Positions 7,416-16,646 of a stretch of 64,000 nucleotides of DNA are shown here, piece by piece; the stretch's first letter is position 1, and each line of letters starts with the position of its first letter. Under the pieces are notes generated by a model. The model made no database searches. It saw only the letters and a program-made list of their open reading frames with translations, and was not told the origin of the DNA. The position numbers were made by a program, and so were the translations under genes. The stretch comes from VXNE01 sp965261535 (GTDB lineage: Bacteria; Pseudomonadota; Gammaproteobacteria; Pseudomonadales; Azotimanducaceae), in the NCBI GenBank assembly GCA_965261535.1, contig OZ253469.1, positions 4,526,001 to 4,590,000 on the forward strand, given 5' to 3'.

Positions 7416-9855
7416 AGTCGATCTCCCGAGGCGTGCGAATGTCGATGCTCGGATAGCCCAAGCGTCGATTGACCTCATTGTATGACTGGATCCTGATCAG
7501 GTTCACCATGTGCCTGAAGTTCCAGCTAGCGAGGCAGTCCACTTCGGCCAGGCTCGCGATCGCGATGTGCAGAGCATCGACTTCGCTGGACGGGGCCAGT
7601 GCGCCGGACTCCAGATAGGCCGCTGCCAGCTTCTCGGCATCTGGCGAGATTGGCAACCTCTCGATCCGCTCTTCGGGTATCTGATCGACGATGGCCCGCA
7701 CCGCCTCCGGAGCGTTTCTCAGTTCGCCGACCGTGACCTCCGAAAGCAACAGCGTTGCGGCACCGGCCCTGAACTGCTCGAACAGGCGTCGTGACGGTGT
7801 GCGCAACTCGTCGTCTTCGCAACCGCCGAATACGGACGTGTCCGCGTAGATGCGCAGCGCGCCAACCGCATAGCGGCCTCTCGACTCCGCGACGAGCGTT
7901 CCCAACAGACCTTCCGTTTCGCGTTCCAGCGCCACGATATCGCCCCGGATCTCCTCCAGCGGCCGCATCGGCTCGGGCTTGTAGAAGTAGCGATTGAAGC
8001 TGATCTCGTAGCCGGTCTTGACCTTGTCGGGCCTGTACCAGGCGTCAGGCGCATAGGGCAGCACCTCGCGCCGGAGGAAGGCCTCGACGCCGCCGTTTTC
8101 ACGAAGCGGTACCTGCTCGGTGTCGCGCAGCTCCGAGTCCGGCTCGTACTCGACCACTGCGGGCTTGCCGCCGATCTCGGCCGCGAAAAGGCCGCGCAGC
8201 GGATCGGGCACCGTGCCATGCCTGTGCAGCTTCCTGATGACCGGCAGCGCGTCTTCGCTCCGCTCGCCCCTGCCTTTCAGCGCCCTGATCTCTGCCGCCC
8301 GGTAGACGCGGCCCGGGTCGATGCCGTCGATCCGCAACGGCCGCTCGACCGTCACCTTCCGGTAGCCCAAGGCTGCGTTGTCGAAGATACGGCTCTCTTC
8401 GGACTCCTCGAATCGCAGGAACGTCTCGCAGACGTGGGCGATGTCCTCCTCGCCGAGTTCGCAGTTCTTCTTGCCCAGGTTCTTGCGCAACGGCCGGAAG
8501 CGGTTCGTGGCGTCGATCAACTGCACCTTGCCCCGCCGGTGCTCGGGCTTTCGGTTCGTGAGCACCCATACGTAGGTCGCGATGCCGGTGTTGTAGAACA
8601 TGTTCGCAGGCAGGGCCACGATGGCTTCGAGCCAGTCGTTCTCGATGATCCAGCGGCGAATATTGCTCTCGCCCTGGCCCGCGTCCCCCGTGAACAGCGA
8701 ACTGCCGTTGTGTACCTCCGCAATGCGGCTGCCCAGCCGCGTGCCCGTCTTCATTTTCGACAGTTTGTTGGCGAGGAACAGCATCTGGCCGTCGCTTGAT
8801 CGCGTCACGAGCGAATACTCGGGATCGTCGTCGTGGTCGATCAGGAACCGCATGTCACGCATGCCGGTCTTGCCGCCCATGCGTTCGAGGTCCGTCTTCC
8901 AACTCTTGCCGTACGGCGGATTGGACAGCATGAAGTCGAACTCGTGGGATGGGAACGCATCGTTCGAGAGCGTCGAGTGCTCGGGACCGCCGACAATGTT
9001 GTCGGCCGCGTCGCCTTCGCCCTTCAGCAGCAGGTCCGCCTTGCAGATCGCGTACGTCTCCGCGTTGATTTCCTGACCGTAGAGATGCGTGGATACTGCT
9101 TTTCCGCGCTCGGCGGCGATTCCCTGCACCGTCTCTTCCGCCACGGTCAGCATGCCGCCGGTACCGCATGCGCCGTCGTAGAGCAGGTACGTGCCAGAGT
9201 CGATGTCGTCGGCGATGGGCTGGAAGACGAGCTGAGCCATCAACTTCACCGCGTCGCGCGGTGTCCAGTGTTCGCCCGCTTCCTCGTTGTTCTCTTCGTT
9301 GAACCTGCGCACCAGCTCCTCGAAGATCGTCCCCATGCCGTGGTTGTCGAGTCCCGGATGCCTGATTGAGCCATCCGTGTTCCTGACCGGCTCCGGGCTC
9401 AGGTTGACATCGGGTGACGTCAGCTTCTCGACCAGCGTCCCAAGCGCGTCTGCCCGGCTCAGACGCGGTATCTGGTTGCGGAACTCGAAGCAGTCGAGGA
9501 TGTCCTGCACGTTCGGCGAGAAGCCGTCGAGATAGTCGCGGAAGTCGGCCTCGAGACGTTCCGCGCTGGCGCGGGAACGGAGGTCACTCAGCGTGAACTT
9601 CGACGTGTTGTAGAACGCCTGTCCGGCGGCTCCTCGCAAAGAGGTGTCCTGTTCGACGATTCCCGCGTCGTCCAGGGTGGTCTTCATGTCGAGCACCGCC
9701 TGCTTGCCGTCTGCCAGCACGGCGTCCAGCCTCCGGAGCACGGCCATCGGCAGGATCACGTCGCGATACTTGCCCCGCACATAGAGATCGCGGAGCACAT
9801 CGTCCGCGATGCTCCATATGTAGTTGGCAATCCAGTTCAGGTCGCCGTTTGTCAT
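7405..9855 (-). CDS. hsdM: Type I DNA methyltransferase HsdM fused to a C-terminal PIN domain
   Basis: 816-residue fusion. Residues 1 to about 650 are the N6-adenine methyltransferase subunit of a type I restriction system: an N-terminal helical domain (LNWIANYIWSIADDVLRDLY), the SAM motif DGACGTGGM near 229 and the catalytic NPPYGKSW near 311. Residues 668-816 are a complete PIN ribonuclease domain: RIYADTSVFGG (Asp672), VTVGEL (Glu711), VDALHIAIA (Asp760) and SWNFRHMVN. PIN proteins of this kind normally stand alone and begin with Met where this one has a CTG-encoded Leu; no in-frame ATG or GTG is nearby. The start at 9855 has TAGGACC ahead of it. hsdR is absent and hsdS is truncated, so the restriction function is lost. 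Confidence 0.88.
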   Translation of the reverse strand: MTNGDLNWIANYIWSIADDVLRDLYVRGKYRDVILPMAVLRRLDAVLADGKQAVLDMKTTLDDAGIVEQDTSLRGAAGQAFYNTSKFTLSDLRSRASAERLEADFRDYLDGFSPNVQDILDCFEFRNQIPRLSRADALGTLVEKLTSPDVNLSPEPVRNTDGSIRHPGLDNHGMGTIFEELVRRFNEENNEEAGEHWTPRDAVKLMAQLVFQPIADDIDSGTYLLYDGACGTGGMLTVAEETVQGIAAERGKAVSTHLYGQEINAETYAICKADLLLKGEGDAADNIVGGPEHSTLSNDAFPSHEFDFMLSNPPYGKSWKTDLERMGGKTGMRDMRFLIDHDDDPEYSLVTRSSDGQMLFLANKLSKMKTGTRLGSRIAEVHNGSSLFTGDAGQGESNIRRWIIENDWLEAIVALPANMFYNTGIATYVWVLTNRKPEHRRGKVQLIDATNRFRPLRKNLGKKNCELGEEDIAHVCETFLRFEESEESRIFDNAALGYRKVTVERPLRIDGIDPGRVYRAAEIRALKGRGERSEDALPVIRKLHRHGTVPDPLRGLFAAEIGGKPAVVEYEPDSELRDTEQVPLRENGGVEAFLRREVLPYAPDAWYRPDKVKTGYEISFNRYFYKPEPMRPLEEIRGDIVALERETEGLLGTLVAESRGRYAVGALRIYADTSVFGGCEDDELRTPSRRLFEQFRAGAATLLLSEVTVGELRNAPEAVRAIVDQIPEERIERLPISPDAEKLAAAYLESGALAPSSEVDALHIAIASLAEVDCLASWNFRHMVNLIRIQSYNEVNRRLGYPSIDIRTPREIDYGD

Positions 9856-10178
9856 ACCAGGTCCTAGGTGGCTCGACTTTCGTGCCGAGCCTGAGATATC
9901 AAGTCTAAAGGCGCCGCGCGCTGGGCGCGAGCCGGGGCGGCGAAGCGCGGCTGGAACCGGGGAAAACGGTGAGAGACGCAGCGATGGCGGCGCGGTCCCA
10001 ACTCTATGGTGACGACAGGCTTCGCATCGCAAGATGAAGTATATGTGTGGCGGAGGGGCGGTCCGCCAGAACACCGATTTCAGACGTCTCCTAAGACTCC
10101 CAGAAAGTTCACTTAACAGTATGATATATAATCGTTTTATGATCCTAACGCATCGCGGCGATACGCCGCGATCCTCGT
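9856..10178. other. Gene-free stretch upstream of hsdM
   Basis: No coding region recognised. A TATAAT hexamer sits at 10127-10132 without a good -35. ATCGCGGCG and CGCCGCGAT form a perfect 9-bp hairpin with a 3-nt loop at 10152-10172, without a T-run. Confidence 0.4.
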
Positions 10179-10310
10179 GATCGGGCCAGCCGCGCGCCGA
10201 CCTTCGAGCAGGCCGTCGAGACGGTCATTGGGATCCACGCCGAGAATTGGAAGGACGGGGGCAAGTCCGCCGCCTAGTGGCGCGCCAGCCTACGGGACTA
10301 CGCAACGTCG
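10179..10310 (+). pseudogene. Tyrosine integrase fragment (core-binding region)
   Basis: Reads APTFEQAVETVIGIHAENWK then DGGKSAA, an in-frame TAG, and WRASLRDYA. This is the region of P4-type prophage integrases where the DUF4102 arm meets the SAM-like core-binding domain; family members have Gln where the TAG lies. There is no start and no catalytic domain. The following 500 bp hold no recognisable gene. A remnant of a former integration event at this edge of the island. Confidence 0.55.
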
Positions 10311-10826
10311 CACGCGTGGCGGGTCAACCGGACGGTACTCCGCTACCGCTTCGACCTCGCTAGCGCGAGATGACCGCCCTGCGCACGCGTGCCGCCCGTT
10401 CAGGCACCGACGCACTCCGCGTCACCCTGAAGACGGAGAATCACCATGGACCTCAACTTCTCATCGCGCAGTGGAGCGGGGCATTGCCGCCGGAACTCGT
10501 CGGGCCCGCCATCCTCGAAACCGGCCTCGCGTTCCCGGGCGACACGCCGCAGTCCAGATTCGGAGGGTTATGGACGCGGCCTGGGGGAGAACTCGTCGAT
10601 GGCGGCACCACCACTTCAACGCGCTCGACGCGACACATTGGCACTTAGGATCAAGACAGGGCGTTGGATCAAGATGGCGCGGCGGCCCTTGTGAGACTGA
10701 CCGAGGGCAGCCAAGGCCGTCGGAACCAGGCGCTGTGATACAGCGGGTCGTTGGGCAAACAGCTTTGGCGATGCCTCAATGCATGGGACAATAGGCAATC
10801 AGAGCTTGGCAGCGAGGGGTGTAACG

Positions 10827-11375
10827 ATGGCTGATCAGGAATTCCTCGAGTTTGTGAGGCGAAAGACTGCGCGCGTGCAGGCTGAGTCTGGAGAGGCAAT
10901 TGATTGGGCCAAGCGGAGGACAGACTGGCTCCGAGAGCTTGAAGAACTGTATGTGAGCATGGAAGACCATCTCAGGCCCTTTACGGGGGCGCACGAGATC
11001 GAGATCGAGCGCACACCGATACAACTGAGAGAAGACTATCTGGGGGTCTACAACGCCGACAAGCTCACGTTGAAAATTGGTCGCGACAAGATCGTGGCGA
11101 AGCCTATCGGGACATTGCTGATCGGCGCGAGAGGTCGCGTGGATCTGTCGGGACCACGAAAGACGCTGAAGATCGTGCTGCTTGACGAGGGTGGGCCGGT
11201 CCTCACTACCAAGATCGAACATGGCGGTGTCACCGAGGAGTCAAGCCATTCAACGGTACGGGGCGACGTGGAGGACGCGGGCTGGTACATCGAGACTACC
11301 CCGCCAAACAGCGTCGTTGTCGCGTTCAGCGAGGAGTCGTTCCGAGACGCGATCATGGAAGTCTCGGGTGGCTAG
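10827..11375 (+). CDS. Unknown protein, first gene of a HEPN pair
   Basis: 182 residues from the ATG at 10827 (MADQEFLEFVRRKTARVQAE), preceded by GAGGGGTG. Not recognised. The first 65 residues look helical and charged. The rest is predicted mostly beta (IGTLLIGARGRVDLSGPRK, KIVLLDEGGPVLTTKIEHGG, WYIETTPPNSVVVAFSEESF). Its stop overlaps the GTG of the HEPN gene by 8 nt, which implies coupled translation and probably a shared function, for example an inhibitor or sensor of the HEPN protein. That role is inference from layout alone. Confidence 0.6.
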   Translation: MADQEFLEFVRRKTARVQAESGEAIDWAKRRTDWLRELEELYVSMEDHLRPFTGAHEIEIERTPIQLREDYLGVYNADKLTLKIGRDKIVAKPIGTLLIGARGRVDLSGPRKTLKIVLLDEGGPVLTTKIEHGGVTEESSHSTVRGDVEDAGWYIETTPPNSVVVAFSEESFRDAIMEVSGG

Positions 11376-11910
11376 ACGGGTACCGTTGTCGGGTGCGCAT
11401 CTCGCAGCGAATCAAGTGGCCGAACACCACGAGGTCGTAGAAGGGGCCATCCACCTGTACTACACGGAGGTGAGTCCCGATTTCGGAACCAGATTCGCGT
11501 ACTACACGGAGGACGAAGTCCTCGCGGAACGGGATGAGAGGTTGTACGAGGCTGGTGCGGCGTCGGCAATGATGGTGCTGGCCTCGATCGAGGCTGCGTT
11601 TCGGGTCGACTATCTCCGCCGGTGTTACGCGAGACACAGAGATCGGCTGTCGCGCGAGCTTCGCTCGCTGTACCAGGACAAGGGGCCGAGGGTGTCGCTA
11701 TCCGAAGATCTACTGGAGGTATGGAAGGAACACGATGCTATGACGGCGAGACTGATCAGCGATATCCGTAGTGCATTCGGCTATCGGCACTGGCTGGCCC
11801 ACGGACGCTACTATGTTGCGAAACTTGGTCGCCAGCACGACTTTTCGAGCGTGTACAACTTGGCGCGAGAAGTCGAGGAGGCGCTTTCCTCTCCACGTTC
11901 GACGAACTGA
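11368..11910 (+). CDS. HEPN-domain protein, putative ribonuclease
   Basis: 180 residues, starting at a GTG (VARRVPLSGAH) inside the end of the preceding gene. The C-terminal half is helical and contains SAFGYRHWLAHGRYY, with Arg140 and His145 in the R-x4-H pattern that forms the active site of HEPN RNases. An upstream helical segment (GAASAMMVLASIEAAFRVDYL) also fits the MAE_18760/RiboL-PSP type of HEPN. Such proteins act in toxin-antitoxin and abortive-infection systems. The motif is seen; RNase activity and the defensive role are inferred. Confidence 0.65.
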   Translation: MARRVPLSGAHLAANQVAEHHEVVEGAIHLYYTEVSPDFGTRFAYYTEDEVLAERDERLYEAGAASAMMVLASIEAAFRVDYLRRCYARHRDRLSRELRSLYQDKGPRVSLSEDLLEVWKEHDAMTARLISDIRSAFGYRHWLAHGRYYVAKLGRQHDFSSVYNLAREVEEALSSPRSTN

Positions 11911-12287
11911 CCCACTGATAGCCCCACGCAGGTTGCAGAAGCGAGAGGGAGTCCGGAAGGCTACTTTGACAGAGGCTGTGTCGCGATTCGGACGCGGCCG
12001 ACGATTCGATATGGCGTGCCAACGCTCGGTGGTCGAGATTCGGGATGCGGCAGCGCTGTGTGGTACCGCGTAAGTTGTAATTGTCGTGGCGTGATGCCCT
12101 GACGAGGAACAGCTACCCGCGCCAAGTGGCGCGAACGGCGCGAACGGGCAGTCCGCTGTCTGGCGAAGATGCGGCCAAGAGCGCGCGGGCGTTGCTGGTG
12201 GTTTCCGGTCCTCCGGCGCCTCGCAGCCCTGCGGATGCTCAGAGCGGGGGTGAGGTAACCCAGTTTTTGGTCGTACTCACTCGGGGC
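11911..12287. other. Gene-free stretch
   Basis: Between the HEPN gene and the end of the leftward helicase fragment. No recognisable coding similarity, repeat or RNA gene. Confidence 0.4.
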
Positions 12288-13604
12288 TCACGGGGCGCCC
12301 AGCACCTCAAATGCACGCGTGCGAGTGAGATGCGGGTGAGCAAACTGGTTTCGGTAGCTTCGCAAGCAACCGTAGCAGCTTGAGTCGCACCCGCATCCGC
12401 CCCTGACCCGGAGCCGCGAACTGTCAAGCATTGCGCTGAAGGCGGCTTCTCGTTCGAGCTGGGCAACTAGGCCTGCGCCACCGGGTACGTTGTCATACAG
12501 CACGATCGCGGTTTCTCCTTGCTTGGAGCCCCCGGTGATTGTCACGTTCAGATCTGTATCCGGCACGTTCAGCGTCTCTGCGGCACCGAGAAGAACTGCG
12601 TACCCGATGGAGTATGCCTCCCATTGATCACGCATCCCCGGGAACTGTAGTCGGACAACGTCCGTAACGAGTTCGTGGCCAAGCGAGAAGCGTTCGAGCA
12701 TTCCCCTGCACGCAGAGTCGTTTGGGGATCGATGCTCGCCCTTGGGTTCAGCCATGTGGGCGCCGCAGGAGCGGCAGATGTGGAAGCCGTTCTGCTCCTT
12801 GCCCTCGCAAAGGACTACCAGCGTGCCCGGAAGCGCCTTGGTCAGGTGAACGCCCCGTATCGTTTTGGTTTCGGGTTCGGCACCGCTGCCGAAGCCTTGA
12901 AAGAACGGCCGCGTCGTGTACAAGCGCCGTGCGCGGCCGTGCGGTTCCTTTGGTCGCTTGAAAAGTGGCGTGACGAACCCGAATTCGGGTACGAGGTACT
13001 TTCGCCTAGCAGACCTCGGGGTCGAAGGATCGCCTTCGTTCCACTGCATGAAATTGTGCTGATCATCGTATTGGTAGTGGCGAACGGGCCATGCCTTCCC
13101 TGGCACCGACTTTATTCCGCATGACTCCCACTCCAGCTTGTTTGCAACGACCTTGCCGCCGGGTGCGTACTCGGCGATAGCCTGTGACAAATCCCTTTGG
13201 AGCGAGACACCGGCGGGATTGCCGTCCGAGGTGCGCGTGTCGAGTTCGACCACGTCCACCGGAAACCCGTACTTTGGAATGACCGCCTTGCGCGAGAGGA
13301 AGGTCAGCGTCCGTTCGGACGCGATCGTGCGTACACGCCTGCCGATTCGCGCGACCAAGTAGTCCTTTCCCTCGTCGAAATATCGCTTCCGTAGCTCCGC
13401 CATGGCACGAAAGTCGGCGCAAACCTCGGCTTCAACACGGCTTAGACGGCTGTCAGACCCGGCTATGTTCTGCATCCAAGCATCGCCGGCAAGGCCGGTT
13501 GCATCATGCATCTGAGCGCGACGGCGAAGCGCCCCGAGAAATGCATGCTCCAGAATGCTCTCCCGTAGAGAGGAGTGGTCCGCGCTGGGGTCATATGTTG
13601 CCAT
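12288..13604 (-). CDS. DUF1998-containing C-terminal part of a DEAD/DEAH helicase
   Basis: About 438 residues from an ATG at 13604; the frame stays open to 13775. It matches the C-terminal third of large SF2 helicases carrying DUF1998: LTFLSRKAVIPKYGFPVDVVELD, a Zn-binding pair (CRSCGAH), IVLYDNVPGGAGLVAQL and the terminal Cys cluster CGCDSSCYGCLRSYRNQ. The Walker A and DEAH motor domains that normally precede this are absent upstream, where a CBASS operon starts on the other strand, so it is most likely a truncated remnant. A free-standing accessory protein of the DrmB/MrfB kind is possible but less likely. Confidence 0.65.
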   Translation of the reverse strand: MATYDPSADHSSLRESILEHAFLGALRRRAQMHDATGLAGDAWMQNIAGSDSRLSRVEAEVCADFRAMAELRKRYFDEGKDYLVARIGRRVRTIASERTLTFLSRKAVIPKYGFPVDVVELDTRTSDGNPAGVSLQRDLSQAIAEYAPGGKVVANKLEWESCGIKSVPGKAWPVRHYQYDDQHNFMQWNEGDPSTPRSARRKYLVPEFGFVTPLFKRPKEPHGRARRLYTTRPFFQGFGSGAEPETKTIRGVHLTKALPGTLVVLCEGKEQNGFHICRSCGAHMAEPKGEHRSPNDSACRGMLERFSLGHELVTDVVRLQFPGMRDQWEAYSIGYAVLLGAAETLNVPDTDLNVTITGGSKQGETAIVLYDNVPGGAGLVAQLEREAAFSAMLDSSRLRVRGGCGCDSSCYGCLRSYRNQFAHPHLTRTRAFEVLGAP

Positions 13605-13694
13605 GTCGTCTGCCGGAAATCGGGTCTGGGAAAATTGGAACTTAACGGGAATCAATGCTTCAAGCCAATGGTCCGAAAAGACCGCCTGCCGTCT

Positions 13695-13754
13695 GTACGG
13701 GGCAACACGTACGGGGCAACACCTTGACATGAACTGTGTATATATACATAGTTC
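13695..13754. promoter_or_regulatory. Tandem repeat, TTGACA and 24-bp palindrome ahead of CBASS
   Basis: Two exact 14-bp copies of GTACGGGGCAACAC (13695-13708 and 13709-13722) are followed at once by TTGACA (13724-13729). Then comes a 24-bp palindrome at 13731-13754, symmetrical except for one base pair in each arm: GAACT, a TGTATATATACA-like core, AGTTC. It lies between the leftward helicase fragment and the CBASS operon, about 140 bp before its first codon. It looks like a promoter-operator. It does not fit the LexA consensus (CTG-N10-CAG), so the regulator is unknown. Confidence 0.5.
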
Positions 13755-13890
13755 TGGGGGTTTCGGCAGGTGCATGGTGAGGCCCGATCAGGGCCGCTGG
13801 CGCAAGTTGCTCATTCGCGCTAAGGCGAGGATCGCTGCCTTAGGGGTCGGCGTCAGGTTTTGAACAATGAAATAAATCTACGGAGGGACC

Positions 13891-14925
13891 ATGGGTGTTC
13901 AGACCCACTTCGACAAGTTTCACGGGAGGATCAAGCTTGGCCGGGAGGACGGCGCGTACAAGACGGCGCGGGAGCGCGACGACAGCATCAAAAAAGATGT
14001 GATGGACGCGTTCAAGAAAGAGGGATTTCCGATTGTGGGGAACTTCATCCAGGGTTCGCTCAAGACCAATACGGCGATCAAACCGATCAACGGGGACTAC
14101 GATGTTGATCGCGCGCTGGTGATTGACGAGGAGAACGCTCCCGAGAATCCAGTGACGCCGAAGAAGAAGGCGCTCGTCGTCCTTGAGGATCGAGGGTTCA
14201 AGAATGCGAAGATCAAGAAGCCATGTGTGACCGCAGACTACGCGGGAGACAACGTGCACATCGATTTGATCATCTACAAACGATCGGGTGACGAGCACTG
14301 GCTGGCCGTCGGCAAAAAGAACTCCGACGAGGACAATCGTGAGTGGTCGGAGAGCGACCCGCTAGGACTCATCGAGTGGATTAACGACGACAGCGAGTAT
14401 TGGGACGACCCGGGAGAAGAGCGGGCCCAATTCCGGCGGGTCGTGCGATACCTCAAGCGTTGGCGCGATGTGCAATTCAGCGAAGCGGTTGCGGCGAAGG
14501 TGTACTCCATCGGTCTGACCGTGATGGCGAAGGAACAGTTCGCCTCCTCCTTCAGCATCGAGGGTGCCAAGCACGACTTGGCGGCGCTGCGGGACACAGT
14601 CGCGACGATACTGGACGGAGGCTACTTCGAAGAAGAGGCGGACGGGCAGTACCGCGTCCACGTCGATCTGCCGAAGGAGCCGTATCGGGACATCTTCGAT
14701 GGGTCGAGCTTAGATACGGGAACGCAGCTCTACAACAAGTTGAGGCGGCTCGTCCAGCGTCTCGACAAGGCGGTAGAGGAGACCGACGAACGTAAGCAAT
14801 GCCAGATTCTCAACGAGCTGTTTGGCGACGACTTCGTGGTCCCGCATCCGCCGAAGGAAGGCTCGAAGGCGAAAAGGAAGACATTCGGGACATACGGTGT
14901 CGTGAGAACGTCGCAAGGTGCATGA
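13891..14925 (+). CDS. CBASS CD-NTase (cyclic oligonucleotide synthase)
   Basis: 344-residue nucleotidyltransferase that makes a cyclic di- or trinucleotide alarm signal on phage infection. Pol-beta-type active site: GSLKTNTAI near residue 54, the metal-binding DYDVD around 69-73 and the third acidic position VHIDLIIY near 122-129. The rest is the helical domain of the family. It ends ...YGVVRTSQGA; in type II CBASS the partner Cap2 links the enzyme's C-terminus to other molecules. It is preceded by an AGGGACC-type Shine-Dalgarno (TACGGAGGGACC) just before ATG 13891. It opens a four-gene operon and overlaps cap2 by ATGA. Confidence 0.92.
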   Translation: MGVQTHFDKFHGRIKLGREDGAYKTARERDDSIKKDVMDAFKKEGFPIVGNFIQGSLKTNTAIKPINGDYDVDRALVIDEENAPENPVTPKKKALVVLEDRGFKNAKIKKPCVTADYAGDNVHIDLIIYKRSGDEHWLAVGKKNSDEDNREWSESDPLGLIEWINDDSEYWDDPGEERAQFRRVVRYLKRWRDVQFSEAVAAKVYSIGLTVMAKEQFASSFSIEGAKHDLAALRDTVATILDGGYFEEEADGQYRVHVDLPKEPYRDIFDGSSLDTGTQLYNKLRRLVQRLDKAVEETDERKQCQILNELFGDDFVVPHPPKEGSKAKRKTFGTYGVVRTSQGA

Positions 14926-16646
14926 ATCGGGAGCGGATTTGCAGGAGCCTTCAAGACGACGGATATGATGCAGCGCTGACGGACGGTGGGTCGCGCCTGA
15001 CGGTTGTGTTCGAGGCCGGCGGCCGGCTGGTAAAGCTCGTGCATTTTTTTCCGGAGGAACTCCTGCGCGTCCCGAGGTTCGATCTGGTGGACGGGCACGG
15101 CTTCGGGAAGCTCGCACACGTGCTCGCGAGCGGCGATCACAGCGGGGAAGGGGGGGAGGTCTGCATTGGAGATGTCGCGTCGACATCCATCAATGTCGAC
15201 TGCCCTGAGTTGGTCTACCGGGACACCCTTGAAGAACACGTTTTACTGCTGACGCGGCTGATCGAGGATCCGGCGTACAACCGCGACGAGCAGTTGCGAG
15301 AGTTTGACGCGCACTGGAGCTTCCTGTGCGCACAAGGCGTTGCGGAAATGTATGTCGCGTGGGATGGCATCGCGAGCGAGGGCCTAGAGGTGAAGCCAGG
15401 TCGGGAGAAGCCCGATGATGGCATCCGGTCGAGCCCGATCGTGATGGCGGCCGGTCCGGCCGAAGACGCCCGCTCGGCAGCGCTGAGGAAATGGGTGAAT
15501 TGGGGCAGTCGGCCGACGCGGGGGCAGGGCATAGGCGTCCGTTTGGATTGCCTGGAGCCAGCCCCAGCGAGCGCGGAGGGTCTGCAGCTCTGGTACTTCG
15601 AGGCAGTGGAGCGCGCGGATACGGAGGGGCGTAGATGGCTGAAGCGGCTGGGAAGGGAAAGGAGCCGCGAATTCTGGGTGATCCTATCCGGCGATATACC
15701 GGACGGGCAGGTGCTGTTCGCCGTGCTCTGGCGTTCACCAACGAAAGCGGGCTTGCCGTCTTCGGTGGCTGAGGCGCAAATGGGACGATGGACGCCAACG
15801 GCGTACAGAGTGAGGTCGCTATCCCGGGGATCGCTCGTCCCGCGGGGTGGGGGTTCGCTGGACCTCGGAGGTAAGTCCGTTCTGCTCGTGGGCTGCGGAT
15901 CGGTCGGGAGCGAAATTGCACACCGCCTGACATCGGCGGGAGTGGGCAGTCTAACGATCTCGGATCCGGACAGGTTCTCGGAGAAGAACCTGTATCGTCA
16001 CACACTGTCGTTGCGGGCCGTCGGCACGTGGAAGAGTGCGGCAGTCGCGGGAGAAATCGCGCTGAAACACCCTTGGGCGGCGGTGAAACATAGGGATCGG
16101 TGTTTGGAGGAATTGAGGGATGTGGACATATTGCGCGAGTTCGATCTCGTCGTGATTGCGATCGGGTCGCCGACGGTCGAACGGGTGTTCGCGGAGTACT
16201 GTCGCACGAGGCAAGTCGGTGTGCCCACAATCAATTGTTGGGTCGAGGGATACGGGATCGGCGGCCACGCGATTCTGGTGGCGCCGGGTTCGATGGGTTG
16301 CTGGGAATGTGCGTGCGTGGATCAAAAGACGTTCGAGCCGGGACCCGCGTCGAATCTCAACTTCCTGGCAGCGAACCAGATCGTGATGCGGAACCATGGA
16401 GGCTGCGGGGCACAGTTCCTGCCGTTCAGCGGGATCGCGGCGAGTCAAACCGCGACGATGACGGCGGACCTTGCGGTGCGGTTCCTTGTGGGCGAGGTGA
16501 CGACATCGTCGCGGGTGAGCTGGCAGGGTAGCGCCGTCGAGGCGGGTCATGCGTCGCTGGCGACAACGTACCGATACCATCGGTTCAGTGACTCCTTGGA
16601 GATTCTGCCCCTGCAGGACCCGAACTGCGGGGTGTGCGGTGGCTGA
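14922..16646 (+). CDS. cap2: CBASS Cap2, E2-E1 ubiquitin-transfer-like fusion
   Basis: 574 residues. N-terminal E2-like domain with the expected Cys in GEVCIGDV near residue 82. C-terminal ThiF/E1 adenylation domain: SVLLVGCGSVGSEIAHRL near 318-335, DPDRFSEKNLYRH, and a catalytic-Cys region GCWECACVD near 458. In type II CBASS, Cap2 primes the CD-NTase by conjugating its C-terminus to a target, raising signal output. The start is the ATG at 14922, which shares ATGA with the CD-NTase stop. The C-terminus ends in NCGVCGG. All expected domains are present in one frame, so the gene looks functional. Confidence 0.92.
   Translation: MNRERICRSLQDDGYDAALTDGGSRLTVVFEAGGRLVKLVHFFPEELLRVPRFDLVDGHGFGKLAHVLASGDHSGEGGEVCIGDVASTSINVDCPELVYRDTLEEHVLLLTRLIEDPAYNRDEQLREFDAHWSFLCAQGVAEMYVAWDGIASEGLEVKPGREKPDDGIRSSPIVMAAGPAEDARSAALRKWVNWGSRPTRGQGIGVRLDCLEPAPASAEGLQLWYFEAVERADTEGRRWLKRLGRERSREFWVILSGDIPDGQVLFAVLWRSPTKAGLPSSVAEAQMGRWTPTAYRVRSLSRGSLVPRGGGSLDLGGKSVLLVGCGSVGSEIAHRLTSAGVGSLTISDPDRFSEKNLYRHTLSLRAVGTWKSAAVAGEIALKHPWAAVKHRDRCLEELRDVDILREFDLVVIAIGSPTVERVFAEYCRTRQVGVPTINCWVEGYGIGGHAILVAPGSMGCWECACVDQKTFEPGPASNLNFLAANQIVMRNHGGCGAQFLPFSGIAASQTATMTADLAVRFLVGEVTTSSRVSWQGSAVEAGHASLATTYRYHRFSDSLEILPLQDPNCGVCGG

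Noticed and set aside
10152..10172. 9-bp GC-rich hairpin as a terminator
   Set aside because: No T-run follows on either strand and no gene ends just before it.
10370..10794. Short plus-strand frames after the integrase fragment
   Set aside because: Three overlapping frames, none with similarity or a ribosome binding site; most likely decayed DNA.
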